Of a stretch of DNA of 64,000 bases, positions 42,742 to 50,858 are shown piece by piece. Made by a program: the position numbers and the translations under genes. Position 1 is the first letter of the stretch. The number at the start of each line of letters is the position of its first letter. Below the pieces are notes generated by a model. The model was not told the DNA's origin. It did not search any database and was given only the letters and a program-made list of their open reading frames with translations. The stretch is taken from the NCBI GenBank assembly GCA_036677145.1, contig JAKFFF010000098.1, positions 14,030 to 78,029 on the forward strand, read 5' to 3'. The stretch comes from CADEED01 sp036677145 (lineage in GTDB: Bacteria; Pseudomonadota; Gammaproteobacteria; Steroidobacterales; Steroidobacteraceae).

Positions 42742-43850
42742 GCACGTACCTGTAGTCCGAAAGTTTTCGAGCCGAGCCGCACGATGGTGCGGTCGGTGAC
42801 CTGGCCGGCGAGTTGTCCGCACGCGGCATCGATGTCTTCGCCGCGCGTCTTGCGGATCGTGGCGGTGACGCCACGGCGGATCAGTTCGTCGCCGAATTGA
42901 CGGATCGTCTCCATCGGCGAGCGGCGGTATTGCGTACCCGGGAACGGGTTGAACGGAATGAGGTTGACCTTCGCGGGCTTGTCCTTGAGCAGCCGCGCCA
43001 GTTCGATGGCGTGTTCGGGCTGATCGTTGACGCCGTCGAGCATCACGTATTCGAACGTGACGCTGCGGCCGTTCTGTTCGTCGAGGTAATGCCAGCAGGC
43101 AGCCAGCAATTCGGCGATGTTGTGCTTGCGATTGATCGGCACGAGTTCGCTGCGCAGCGCGTCGTTCGGCGCGTGCAGCGAGACCGCGAGCGCGCAATTC
43201 ACTTCCTCGGCGAGCTTGTAGATCTGCGGCACGAGCCCCGAGGTCGACAACGTCACGCGGCGGCGCGAGATGTCGAAGCCGAGGTCGTCGAGGAAGATGC
43301 GGATCGCCGGGATCACGTTGCGGAAGTTCGCGAGCGGCTCTCCCATGCCCATCAACACGATGTTGGTGATGATGCGGTCGTCGCCCACCTTCCAGCCGAG
43401 CTCCTTGTTCGCCAGCCATACCTGGCCGACGATCTCCGCCGTGGTCAGGTTGCGGTTGAAGCCCTGCTGCGCCGTCGAGCAGAACGTGCAATCGAGCACG
43501 CAGCCCACCTGCGAGGAGATACACAACGTGCCGCGGTCTTCCTCGGGGATGAACACCGTCTCGAACGCCTGCCCGTTGCCGCCCGACAGCAGCCACTTGC
43601 GTGTGCCGTCGGAGGCCACCTGCGTCTTCACGATCTCGGGTAGTTTGACTTCCGCGCGTTGACCCAGCTCGGCGCGGAAATCCTTCGCGAGGTCCGTCAT
43701 CGCGGCGATGTCGCCCTCGCCGCGCTTGTACAGCCAGTTCATCAGCTGTCGCGCGCGGAAAGGCTTGCTGCCCATCTCACCGACGAACGCTTCCAGCTCG
43801 GCCTTCGGCAGGCCCAGCAGGTTGACGCGTTGGAGTGTGTCGGAGGTCAT
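42738..43850 (-). CDS. rlmN: Dual-specificity RNA methyltransferase RlmN
   Basis: The 370-residue radical-SAM enzyme methylates C2 of A2503 in 23S rRNA and A37 in some tRNAs. The 4Fe-4S motif is CVLDCTFCSTAQQGFNRN (CxxxCxxC). Other conserved parts: GMGEPLANFRNVIPAI, LSTSGLVPQIYKLAEE, LAVSLHAPNDALRSELVPINRK, and the C-terminal cysteine in RGEDIDAACGQLAG that carries the methylene intermediate. I start at ATG 43850 (MTSDTLQRVNLLGLPKAEL); the frame could also begin at a TTG three codons earlier. It follows ndk by about 30 bases and is coupled to pilF. Confidence 0.97.
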   Translation of the reverse strand: MTSDTLQRVNLLGLPKAELEAFVGEMGSKPFRARQLMNWLYKRGEGDIAAMTDLAKDFRAELGQRAEVKLPEIVKTQVASDGTRKWLLSGGNGQAFETVFIPEEDRGTLCISSQVGCVLDCTFCSTAQQGFNRNLTTAEIVGQVWLANKELGWKVGDDRIITNIVLMGMGEPLANFRNVIPAIRIFLDDLGFDISRRRVTLSTSGLVPQIYKLAEEVNCALAVSLHAPNDALRSELVPINRKHNIAELLAACWHYLDEQNGRSVTFEYVMLDGVNDQPEHAIELARLLKDKPAKVNLIPFNPFPGTQYRRSPMETIRQFGDELIRRGVTATIRKTRGEDIDAACGQLAGQVTDRTIVRLGSKTFGLQVRA

Positions 43851-43880
43851 CGGCGGCAATTGCGAGTTGTCACGAGCTGA

Positions 43881-44309
43881 CTACGCTCGCGGACAGATCT
43901 CCGTCTCGCGGAAGAAATACGCGATTTCCTTCGCGGCGGTTTCCGGCGCGTCCGAGCCGTGCACGGTGTTCGCCTCGATGCTTTCGGCGAGGTCGGCGCG
44001 GATGGTGCCCGGGGCCGCCTTCTTCGGATCGGTGGCGCCCATGATCTCGCGATTCTTCGCGATGGCGTTTTCACCTTCGAGCACCTGCAACAACACGGGA
44101 CCTGAAGTCATGTACTTCACGAGATCCTTGAAGAACGGGCGCGCGGCATGCACGGCATAGAAGCCCTCGGCATCGCGCTGCGACAGATGCTGCATGCGCG
44201 CGGCGACGACCTTGAGGCCGGCCTTTTCGAAACGGCTCAGGACCTCGCCGATGAGGTTACGGGCTACGCCGTCGGGCTTGACGATGGAGAAGGTGCGCTC
44301 GAGCGCCAT
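43881..44309 (-). CDS. ndk: Nucleoside diphosphate kinase
   Basis: The 142-residue enzyme (E. coli 143) balances NTP and dNTP pools. The start MALERTFSIVKPDGVARNLIGEVL and the phospho-histidine loop NTVHGSDAPETAAKEIAYFF (catalytic His in VHGSD) are standard, as is GATDPKKAAPGTIRADLAESI. First gene of the ndk-rlmN-pilF-rodZ-hisS-yfgM-bamB-der series. A -10 candidate lies about 37 bases upstream. Confidence 0.98.
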   Translation of the reverse strand: MALERTFSIVKPDGVARNLIGEVLSRFEKAGLKVVAARMQHLSQRDAEGFYAVHAARPFFKDLVKYMTSGPVLLQVLEGENAIAKNREIMGATDPKKAAPGTIRADLAESIEANTVHGSDAPETAAKEIAYFFRETEICPRA

Positions 44310-44345
44310 GAACGTGATTCCTTGTGGGGGACTGGAAGGCGCGCG

Positions 44346-44351
44346 ATTGTA
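44346..44351 (-). promoter_or_regulatory. Candidate -10 of the ndk operon promoter
   Basis: TACAAT on the minus strand, with a predicted leader of about 30 bases to the ndk ATG. No clear -35 at the standard distance. The same hexamer recurs before guaB and xseA. Confidence 0.4.
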
Positions 44352-44478
44352 CCGATTGGCAGCCCGGGCTGCGAGTAACCCGCTGAAATTAAAGTGTTCT
44401 CAGGACTACCAGGCGCTCACGCGCCGCTTCGGAAAACGGCGCCACTTCACGAAAGACTGGGGCGCCGTCCGCAAGGTC

Positions 44479-44802
44479 TCAGACGTTGAAGGACTCGCCG
44501 CAGCCACATTCCCCTTTGATATTCGGGTTGTGGAAGCGGAAGGCCTCGTTGAGACCCTGTTTGACGAAATCGACCGTGGTGCCATTGATGAGCGGCAGGC
44601 TCTCGGGATCCACGAAAACCTTGACCCCGTGATCTTCGAATACGTGGTCCGTCTGCACGGCATCGTCGGCGTAGTTCACGACGTAGGCGAACCCCGAGCA
44701 GCCGGTCTTGCGGACCCCCAGGCGCAGGCCCAGCCCCTTGCCGCGCGAGGCGAGAAAGGATTTGACGCGTTCGGCCGCAGCCTGGGTGAGCGAAATAGTC
44801 AT
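44479..44802 (-). CDS. iscA: IscA-type iron-sulfur carrier
   Basis: The 107-residue A-type carrier protein delivers Fe-S clusters to apo-enzymes. Start MTISLTQAAAERVKSFLASRG; the three conserved cysteines are C35 (KTGCSGFAYVV), C99 and C101 (ECGCGESF). Length equals E. coli IscA (107). It is only two bases downstream of the cysteine desulfurase/IscU-like fusion gene, giving a reduced isc-type operon trmJ-iscS/U-iscA without iscR, a separate iscU, hscB, hscA or fdx in the window. ErpA is the alternative identity. Confidence 0.93.
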   Translation of the reverse strand: MTISLTQAAAERVKSFLASRGKGLGLRLGVRKTGCSGFAYVVNYADDAVQTDHVFEDHGVKVFVDPESLPLINGTTVDFVKQGLNEAFRFHNPNIKGECGCGESFNV

Positions 44803-44804
44803 TT

Positions 44805-46457
44805 TCAGTCCGTTTCCTGGCGCGCAATTCTATCGTCCATCACCGGTATGGATGTACCGAGTGCCGCGCGCAATGCATCTTCGACGACCAGCAAGCGTCC
44901 GAGTTTCTCGGACGGAACCTCGAATTTCTCCGCCCAGTCCGCCGGGGTCCCGAAAGTCCCGTTGTCGATCCGGGCGCCTTCGAGTCCCTCACAGAGCCAG
45001 GCAGAGACAGCCAGAGTATGGGGGCAACCATACGCACTGAAACGGGCGCTTTTCACACTGCCGCCGCTGATTTGCAGCTCGAACCGGACCGCCGTGCCAT
45101 CGGCTTCCCGGCCGGCCTGCCCGTGGCGGATGTCGGGGGGCGCCGGACTCCCTGCCGGATACTCTTGGGGACGCGCCGGCGCCCGGAAATAACGCCGCGC
45201 CAATGGATTCAGGGCATGTACCAGCAAAGTGCCCTGCGTGGCGTCATCGGTCCTGGGCGTTTCCGTCCCGGCACCGGGAATGGCCGCGCGCCCCGCGATC
45301 ACGCGCAGCCGCGACACCTCGCGGCGGATGGCGGTGATCGCGGCATCGATGTCGGCCGCGCCCGAAAACCGCCCGAAGCTCACCCGCAGCGAGCTTTGCG
45401 CGAGTTCGGTATCCCGCCCGAGCGCGCGCAACACGTAGCTCGGCTCACGCGTCGCCGAGCTGCAGGCGGAACCGGTCGACACGGCGATCTCGGTGAGACC
45501 CGTGATGAGGCTTTCACCTTCGATGCCTTCGAACGACGCGTTGACGATGCCGGGCAACGAGGCGCTGCCGGCGAGTGTGTTGAGGTGCGCGCCGGGCAGA
45601 TTCGACAACCCGGCCATGAGATGCGCCTTGTGCGCGGCCAGACGCTGGGCATCCGCGGACAGCTCCTGCCGCGCGAGGCGCGCGGCGGTGCCGAACCCCG
45701 CGGCCTGGTGCGTCGCGAGCGTACCGGAGCGCAGGCCGCGTTCGTGGCCGCCGCCGAACACGATGGGCGCGAGTTTCGGCCGTGCCGACTCGCGCACGTA
45801 CAACGCGCCGATGCCCTTCGGACCGTAAAACTTGTGCGCGGTGAGAGACAGGAAATCGACATGCGAGTGTTCGACGCTGATCGCGCGCTTGCCGCAACTC
45901 TGACTCGCGTCGGTGTGCGTGAGCACGCCGCGCTCGTGACACAGGGCCGAGATCGTATCGAGGTCGTTGAGACAGCCGATTTCGTTGTTGGAGTCCATGA
46001 CGGACACGAGCAGCGTGTCGGCGCGCAGCGCGGTGCGCACCGCGTCCACCGGTATCCGGCCCCACTCGTCGGGCTCGAGCAAGGTGATCGCAAAGCCGTC
46101 GCGTTCGAGCCGCTTGAGCGTGTCGAGCACGGATTTGTGTTCCGCCCGTGCGCTGACGAGATGGCCACGGCCGCCCGCGCGGCGCGCCGCGTGCGCGGCG
46201 CCGAGCAGCGCGAGATTGTTCGCCTCGGTGGCGCCGGAGGTGAAGACGATTTCCTGCGGACTTGCGCCGATCAGCGCGGCGACGTCGGCACGCGCCTGCT
46301 CGACGATCCGATGCGCGGCGAGACCGAAGCCATGCGTCGCCGAGGCCGGATTTCCCTGCAGATCGGCCGCGGTCAGGCACTCGGCCATCACGGTGGCCAC
46401 TCTTGGATCAATCGGCGTCGTGGCGGCGTAATCCAGGTAGATAGGCGACGAACTCAT
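44805..46457 (-). CDS. Cysteine desulfurase (IscS/NifS-like) fused to a degenerate IscU-like domain
   Basis: A 550-residue fusion. Residues 1-~385 are a PLP-dependent class-V aminotransferase: IYLDYAATTPIDPRV, VFTSGATEANNLALLG, HTDASQSCGKRAIS, the PLP lysine in SLTAHKFYGPKGIGALYV, and the active-site cysteine loop STGSACSSATREPSYVL. After a linker (~390-420), residues ~425-545 resemble IscU: VHALNPLARRYFRAP, FELQISGGSVKSARFSAYGCPHTLAVSAWLCEGL, VPSEKLGRLLVVEDALRAAL. Of the three IscU ligand cysteines only the one in YGCP remains; the CGD site and the HCS site are lost. The domain may bind or regulate rather than scaffold clusters. It overlaps trmJ by ATGA. Confidence 0.88.
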   Translation of the reverse strand: MSSSPIYLDYAATTPIDPRVATVMAECLTAADLQGNPASATHGFGLAAHRIVEQARADVAALIGASPQEIVFTSGATEANNLALLGAAHAARRAGGRGHLVSARAEHKSVLDTLKRLERDGFAITLLEPDEWGRIPVDAVRTALRADTLLVSVMDSNNEIGCLNDLDTISALCHERGVLTHTDASQSCGKRAISVEHSHVDFLSLTAHKFYGPKGIGALYVRESARPKLAPIVFGGGHERGLRSGTLATHQAAGFGTAARLARQELSADAQRLAAHKAHLMAGLSNLPGAHLNTLAGSASLPGIVNASFEGIEGESLITGLTEIAVSTGSACSSATREPSYVLRALGRDTELAQSSLRVSFGRFSGAADIDAAITAIRREVSRLRVIAGRAAIPGAGTETPRTDDATQGTLLVHALNPLARRYFRAPARPQEYPAGSPAPPDIRHGQAGREADGTAVRFELQISGGSVKSARFSAYGCPHTLAVSAWLCEGLEGARIDNGTFGTPADWAEKFEVPSEKLGRLLVVEDALRAALGTSIPVMDDRIARQETD

Positions 46458-47290
46458 GGCTTGCCGGGGGCCCCGTCCTTTGTCGGCGCGCCGGCGGCGA
46501 TATCCTTCATCGGCGCGCCGGCGGCGATGTCTTTCATCGGCGCGCCTGCGGCGCGACGCTTCGACTGCACCGCCGTCAGGATGCCGCGCAGGATGTTGAC
46601 CTCGTTCTGATCCATTTCGCAGCGCTGGAACAGGCGGCGGATGCGGGTCATGAGGTTCGTGCCGCCGACGGTGCGGTCCTTGAAATCCGCCTCGTCCATC
46701 ACCTGCTGCAGGTGTGTATAGAAACGCTCCATGTCGGCGCCGGGCGCAAGCGGCACTGTCGCTTCCGACAGCGGCCGCGTGCTGGCCGGTGATCCGGCGG
46801 CGCGGAACAGCTCGTAGGTCACCAATTGCACGGCCATCGCGAGGTTGAGCGATGGATAGTCCGGATTGGCCGGGATGCGGATCAGCAGGTGCGCGAGCGC
46901 GAGCTCCTCGTTCGTGAGCCCGGTGCGCTCCGCGCCGAACAACACGGCCGCGGGACCGCGCGCGCTCATCTCGAAAATGCGCGCTGCCGCCTCGTGCAGG
47001 TCGAGAGCACGGAAGTTCTGGTCGCGTGGGCGCGAGGTGGTCGCCGCCACGAAACCGCAGTCGGCCACTGCCTCCGTGACGCTATCGACCACGCGGGCGC
47101 GCGCGAGCAGGTCATCCGCCCCTGAAGCCCGCGCGGTGGCCTCCGCATGCGGGAAAGCCTTGGGCCGCACCAGCACCAGCTCGGCAAGGGCCATGTTTTT
47201 CATGGCGCGCGCGACCGCCCCGATGTTTCCCGGGTGTGAGGGCTCGACCAGGACGATGCGAATGGCGGACAGCGGCATGGGCTGTATCAT
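46454..47290 (-). CDS. trmJ: tRNA (cytidine/uridine-2'-O)-methyltransferase TrmJ
   Basis: The 278-residue SPOUT methyltransferase acts on position 32 of tRNA. N-terminal IRIVLVEPSHPGNIGAVARAMKNMAL, the SAM knot VLFGAERTGLTNEELALAHLLIRIPANPDYPSLNLAMAVQLVTYEL and a C-terminal helical extension QNEVNILRGILTAVQSKRR are as in E. coli TrmJ. The last ~35 residues are an unusual repeated tail, (AAGAPMKDI)n. Start at 47290, with AAGGG six bases upstream; an inner ATG at 47278 is possible. It is divergent from suhB and overlaps the cysteine desulfurase gene. Confidence 0.95.
   Translation of the reverse strand: MIQPMPLSAIRIVLVEPSHPGNIGAVARAMKNMALAELVLVRPKAFPHAEATARASGADDLLARARVVDSVTEAVADCGFVAATTSRPRDQNFRALDLHEAAARIFEMSARGPAAVLFGAERTGLTNEELALAHLLIRIPANPDYPSLNLAMAVQLVTYELFRAAGSPASTRPLSEATVPLAPGADMERFYTHLQQVMDEADFKDRTVGGTNLMTRIRRLFQRCEMDQNEVNILRGILTAVQSKRRAAGAPMKDIAAGAPMKDIAAGAPTKDGAPGKP
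46479..46559. repeat. Three tandem 27-bp repeats inside trmJ
   Basis: Units at 46479-46505, 46506-46532 and 46533-46559 share TTCATCGGCGCGCCGGCGGC with a few changes; the third diverges at its end. In frame they encode the AAGAPMKDI tail of TrmJ, so copy number can vary without frameshift. Confidence 0.8.
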
Positions 47291-47323
47291 AGCGACCCTT
47301 TTTCGAGGCCCCCGCCCCTCCTC

Positions 47324-48118
47324 ATGCAGCCCCTACTCAATATCGCGATACGCGCCGCACGCCGCGCCGGCGACATCATCGTGCGCGCGATCCCGCGTAT
47401 CGAAGCCGTCGAAGTCCACACCAAGGGGCGCAACGATTACGTCACCGAGGTCGATCGCGCGGCCGAGGCCGATATCATCGAAACCATCCGGCGGCTGCAC
47501 CCCGACCATGCCTTCCTGGCCGAGGAAAGCGGCGAAACCGGCAACCACGACGTCGTCTGGATCATCGACCCACTCGATGGCACCACGAATTTCATGCACG
47601 GTTTCCCGACGTTTGCCGTGTCGATCGCCTGCCAGATCCGCGGGCGCCTCGAACACGCGGTGGTGTTCGATCCCATGCGCCAGGAGATGTTCACCGCCTC
47701 GCGCGGCGAAGGCGCGCAATGCGAGGGACGCAAGATCCGCGTGAGCAAGCAGGCCACGCTGGAAGGCTCGCTGATCGCCACCGGCTTCCCTTATCGCGCC
47801 GACTCGCCCTGGCTGGATGAATATCTCGCCATGCAGAAGGCGGTGATGATCAAGGCTGCAGGCCTGCGCCGCCCCGGCGCCGCGGCGCTCGATCTGGCCT
47901 ACGTCGCAGCGGGCCGCTGCGACGGGTTCTGGGAAATGGGCCTCAAGCCCTGGGACACCGCCGCGGGCACGCTGCTCATCACCGAGGCGGGCGGCCGCGT
48001 CGGAACGCTGTCCGGCGAGGAATACAAACAGGGTGGCCACATCGTCGGTGGCACGCAGAAGGTGTTCGCCGCGCTGGTCGCGGAGATCGCGCCGTTGATA
48101 CCGGCGTCGCTCAAGTAA
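47324..48118 (+). CDS. suhB: Inositol-1-monophosphatase family protein SuhB
   Basis: The 264-residue Mg2+-dependent phosphatase (E. coli SuhB 267). The metal site is AEESGETGNHDVVWIIDPLDGTTNFMHGFP (EE and DPLDGT) and the C-terminal WDTAAGTLLITEAGGRVG. RPGAAALDLAYVAAGRCDGFWE also matches. Besides phosphatase activity, SuhB takes part in rRNA antitermination in E. coli, a role not visible here. The trmJ-suhB divergent arrangement is widely conserved. A TATCAT at 47285-47290 could be its -10. Its stop codon lies inside the loop of an 11-bp hairpin. Confidence 0.96.
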   Translation: MQPLLNIAIRAARRAGDIIVRAIPRIEAVEVHTKGRNDYVTEVDRAAEADIIETIRRLHPDHAFLAEESGETGNHDVVWIIDPLDGTTNFMHGFPTFAVSIACQIRGRLEHAVVFDPMRQEMFTASRGEGAQCEGRKIRVSKQATLEGSLIATGFPYRADSPWLDEYLAMQKAVMIKAAGLRRPGAAALDLAYVAAGRCDGFWEMGLKPWDTAAGTLLITEAGGRVGTLSGEEYKQGGHIVGGTQKVFAALVAEIAPLIPASLK

Positions 48119-48128
48119 GCGACGCCGG
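48101..48128. terminator. Bidirectional hairpin terminator overlapping the suhB stop
   Basis: A perfect 11-bp stem, CCGGCGTCGCT (48101-48111) with AGCGACGCCGG (48118-48128), loop CAAGTA. The suhB TAA (48116-48118) falls at the loop/stem edge and the convergent permease gene ends at 48138. No U-tract on either strand. Confidence 0.65.
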
Positions 48129-48137
48129 CACGTTCAA

Positions 48138-49961
48138 CTAGCTAGCCGCCTTCTCCGAGCTCGCGGGTTTGTTACGCAGCGGGCTCACCCAGTACACGTA
48201 GACGAAGTAGATCACCACCGCGGCGGCGAGGAACTTCGCGAACCACCACAGCAGCGACACCTCGACGCCCTTGAACGCCAGCGTCATGCAGAGGATGACG
48301 CCGATCGCGGGCACCGCCGGGAACCCGGGAACCTTGAAGTGCCGTGGCAGATCCGGCCGCTGATATCGCAAGAAGAGCACCGAGAAACACACGATGCCGA
48401 ACGCCACCAGCGTTCCCACCGAGGTGAGGTCGCCGAGCTGGTTGATGTCGAAGATGGCCGCGGCGAGCGACACCAGCACGCCCACGATCAGTGTGTTGAT
48501 CCACGGCGTCTTGAACTTCGAGTGCACCTTCGCGAGCGGCCGTGGCAACAGGCCGTCACGCGACATCGAATAAAACACGCGCGTCTGGCCGAACATCAGC
48601 ACCAGCACCACCGAAGACAGGCCCGCGATCGCGCCGACCTTGATGAGCTTGGCGAGCCAGCTCCACTCCGGACCGAAGGTGTCGACCGCGGTGGCCACCG
48701 GCGCCGCGACGTTGAGTTTCGTGAACGACACGACACCCGTCAGCACGGCGGCCGTGAGCATGTACAGGATCGTGCAGATGATCAGCGAACCCAGGATGCC
48801 GATCGGCATGTCCTTGCGCGGATTCTTCGCTTCCTGTCCCGCGGTCGAGACGGCCTCGAAACCGATGTAGGCGAAGAAAACAATCGTCGCGGCGCGGATG
48901 ATGCCGTCCCACCCGAACTGGTTCTCGATGCCGGTCGGCTCGGGGATGAACGGATGCCAGTTGGCCGGGTTGATGAAGAACGCGCCGACGCCGATGAACA
49001 GCAGGATCACCGCGACCTTGATCGCGACGATGATGTTGTTGACCGTTGCCGATTCAGAAACACCGAGCACCAGCAACGCCGTGCAGGCCAGCGTGATGAA
49101 CACGGCCGGGAGATTGAACACCGCCGAGACGACGGATGACGCCGGCAGGTTGGTGACCGTGCCGGCGGCGAGCTGCACGATGGAGCCCTGCGGAATGTTG
49201 ACGACCGTGCCCGAGGCGATGTCGCGCAGTGTGCTGGTTGCCGGATCCATGACCTTCGTGGCCGTGGCGAGCGTCGCCTGCGTGTCGGCATTCACGGCGA
49301 CGTCGAGTGCGTTGATGATCGCGTATCCGCCATCCGCGGAAGTGACCACGTCGTACTGCGCGAGCGAGGCGGTGAAATTGCCGAGGATCGTGCCGGTGCC
49401 GGTCGAGAAGAATTGCACGGTGGAGCCGTCGGCCAGTGACGCGGTGACGCCATTGAGCGTTACCAGCGGATCGCTCAGCGGGATCGACGTCAATGCATCG
49501 ATGACGAACTTGCCATGGGGCTGCGTGAGATACGCCGGCAGGTTGATGCCTATGTCATGCATGAGACTCACGCAATAACCGGACCATCCAACCGCGACCA
49601 CCGACGCGGCAAGGGCATATTCGAGCAGCAGCAGCGCGCCCATGATCCACGCGCCGAATTCTCCGATCGTCGTATACGCGTACGTATAAGCGGAGCCGGA
49701 AACGGGAAGCATCGAGGCGAGTTCGGCGTAACAAAGGCCGGCGAAGGCGCAGACGATGCCCGCGATGACGAACGAGATGATGACGGCGGGTCCGGCGTGC
49801 AACGCGGCGGCGGTACCGGTGCGCACGAAGATGCCCGCGCCGATGATGCAGCCGATGCCGAAGAGGACCAGGTGAATCGGACCGAGCGTGCGTTTCAGCT
49901 CGCCGCGATCGAACTCGGATTGAACCTGATCAATGGACTTCTTGCGCCAGTTCCAGCTCAT
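48138..49961 (-). CDS. APC-family amino-acid permease with a large periplasmic insert
   Basis: The 607-residue cationic-amino-acid-transporter-like (CAT/YfnA group) protein. Hallmarks: GPIHLVLFGIGCIIGAGIFVRTG in helix 1, SGSAYTYAYTTIGEFGAWIMG, TIVFFAYIGFEAVSTAGQEAKNPRKDMPIGILGSL, FGQTRVFYSMSRDGLLP, and KTPWINTLIVG. About 12 helices. Between helices 3 and 4 (residues ~145-283) there is a Thr/Val/Ser-rich, beta-like segment (VTLNGVTASLADGSTVQFFS, TSADGGYAIINALDVAV, GTVVNIPQGSIVQLAAGTV), where relatives have only a short loop. This loop faces the periplasm by LeuT-fold topology. Substrate is not determinable. Confidence 0.9.
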   Translation of the reverse strand: MSWNWRKKSIDQVQSEFDRGELKRTLGPIHLVLFGIGCIIGAGIFVRTGTAAALHAGPAVIISFVIAGIVCAFAGLCYAELASMLPVSGSAYTYAYTTIGEFGAWIMGALLLLEYALAASVVAVGWSGYCVSLMHDIGINLPAYLTQPHGKFVIDALTSIPLSDPLVTLNGVTASLADGSTVQFFSTGTGTILGNFTASLAQYDVVTSADGGYAIINALDVAVNADTQATLATATKVMDPATSTLRDIASGTVVNIPQGSIVQLAAGTVTNLPASSVVSAVFNLPAVFITLACTALLVLGVSESATVNNIIVAIKVAVILLFIGVGAFFINPANWHPFIPEPTGIENQFGWDGIIRAATIVFFAYIGFEAVSTAGQEAKNPRKDMPIGILGSLIICTILYMLTAAVLTGVVSFTKLNVAAPVATAVDTFGPEWSWLAKLIKVGAIAGLSSVVLVLMFGQTRVFYSMSRDGLLPRPLAKVHSKFKTPWINTLIVGVLVSLAAAIFDINQLGDLTSVGTLVAFGIVCFSVLFLRYQRPDLPRHFKVPGFPAVPAIGVILCMTLAFKGVEVSLLWWFAKFLAAAVVIYFVYVYWVSPLRNKPASSEKAAS

Positions 49962-50036
49962 CGGAGACCCCGCGATTCTTTGTAATGACCCTAGTGTATG
50001 CAGCGGGGCCGCGCAAAAGCGAGCGGGCGGCGAATC

Positions 50037-50073
50037 CGGGGACGGACTTTGGGACAGGTTTCAAGTCTGTCCC
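50037..50073. repeat. REP-like palindromic element after terC
   Basis: GGGACAG (50051-50057) pairs perfectly with CTGTCCC (50067-50073), preceded by GGGGACGGAC. It lies 14 bases past the terC stop and shares GGGACA/TGTCCC arms with the element at 36429-36463. It could also act as a terminator. Confidence 0.45.
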
Positions 50074-50087
50074 CTCCTGTCCGCCCC

Positions 50088-50840
50088 TCACCCGCCTTCC
50101 GTGTCTTCGTTCCTCTGACGGCGCGAATCGATCAGCCGGCGCAGGCGGATATTCACCATTTCCACGCCGACCGAGAACGCCATCGCGAAGTACAGGTAAC
50201 CCTTCGGCACGTCGAAGTGGAAGGCGTCGGCAACCAGCACCACGCCGACCAGGATGAGGAATGCCAGCGCGAGTATCTTGATCGTCGGGTGGCGCTCGAT
50301 GAACGCGCTTATGGAACGCGCCACCAGCATCATCACGATGATCGCCAGGACAATGGCGGCCACCATGATCGGCAGCTGCTCGGGGGTCGCGAGTCCCACC
50401 GCGGTGAACACCGAATCGAGCGAGAAAACGATGTCGATGATGGCGATTTGCACGACGATCGCCGTGAAGCTCGCGAACACGCGCGTACTGCGATGTTCAT
50501 CGACGCCCTCGAGCGTGCCGTGGATCTCGGTGACGCTCTTGGCCAGCAGGAACAGGCCGCCGAGCAGCAGGATGATGTCGCGTCCGGAAAACTCGAAACC
50601 GAAAACCCCGAACAACGGCCTGGTGAGCTTCGTCAGCCAGACGATGGAAAACAGCAGCGCGATGCGCGTGAGCATCGCGAGCGCCAGGCCCGTGATACGC
50701 GCCGACTCCCGGCGTTCCGGCGGCAGCCGGCCCACCAGGATCGAGATGAAGATGATGTTGTCGATGCCGAGAACGATCTCGAGCGCGGACAGCGTGATGA
50801 ACGCGATCCAGGCCTGCGGATCGGTCAGCAACTCCATCAT
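50088..50840 (-). CDS. TerC-family integral membrane protein
   Basis: The 250-residue protein has seven or so helices and the TerC signatures WIAFITLSALEIVLGIDNIIFISILVGRLP (with the buried acidic ALEIVLGIDN) and IAIIDIVFSLDSVFTAVGLA (DIVFSLDSV). TerC proteins are linked to metal (Mn2+) export or insertion and to tellurite resistance. Some partner with SecYEG, which fits its position 18 bases downstream of secF. C-terminal YFAMAFSVGVEMVNIRLRRL is usual. Family secure; role inferred. Confidence 0.92.
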   Translation of the reverse strand: MMELLTDPQAWIAFITLSALEIVLGIDNIIFISILVGRLPPERRESARITGLALAMLTRIALLFSIVWLTKLTRPLFGVFGFEFSGRDIILLLGGLFLLAKSVTEIHGTLEGVDEHRSTRVFASFTAIVVQIAIIDIVFSLDSVFTAVGLATPEQLPIMVAAIVLAIIVMMLVARSISAFIERHPTIKILALAFLILVGVVLVADAFHFDVPKGYLYFAMAFSVGVEMVNIRLRRLIDSRRQRNEDTEGG

Positions 50841-50858
50841 GAGTTGGCGACCGTTCCT

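Noticed and set aside
41974..43596. 540-codon frame taken as one protein
   Set aside because: Only the last 255 residues are PilF with a lipoprotein signal; the upstream part is a shadow of rlmN.
44395..44470. GCGCCG/CGGCGC inverted repeat after iscA as terminator
   Set aside because: Six-base stem with a ten-base loop and no T-run; too weak to list.
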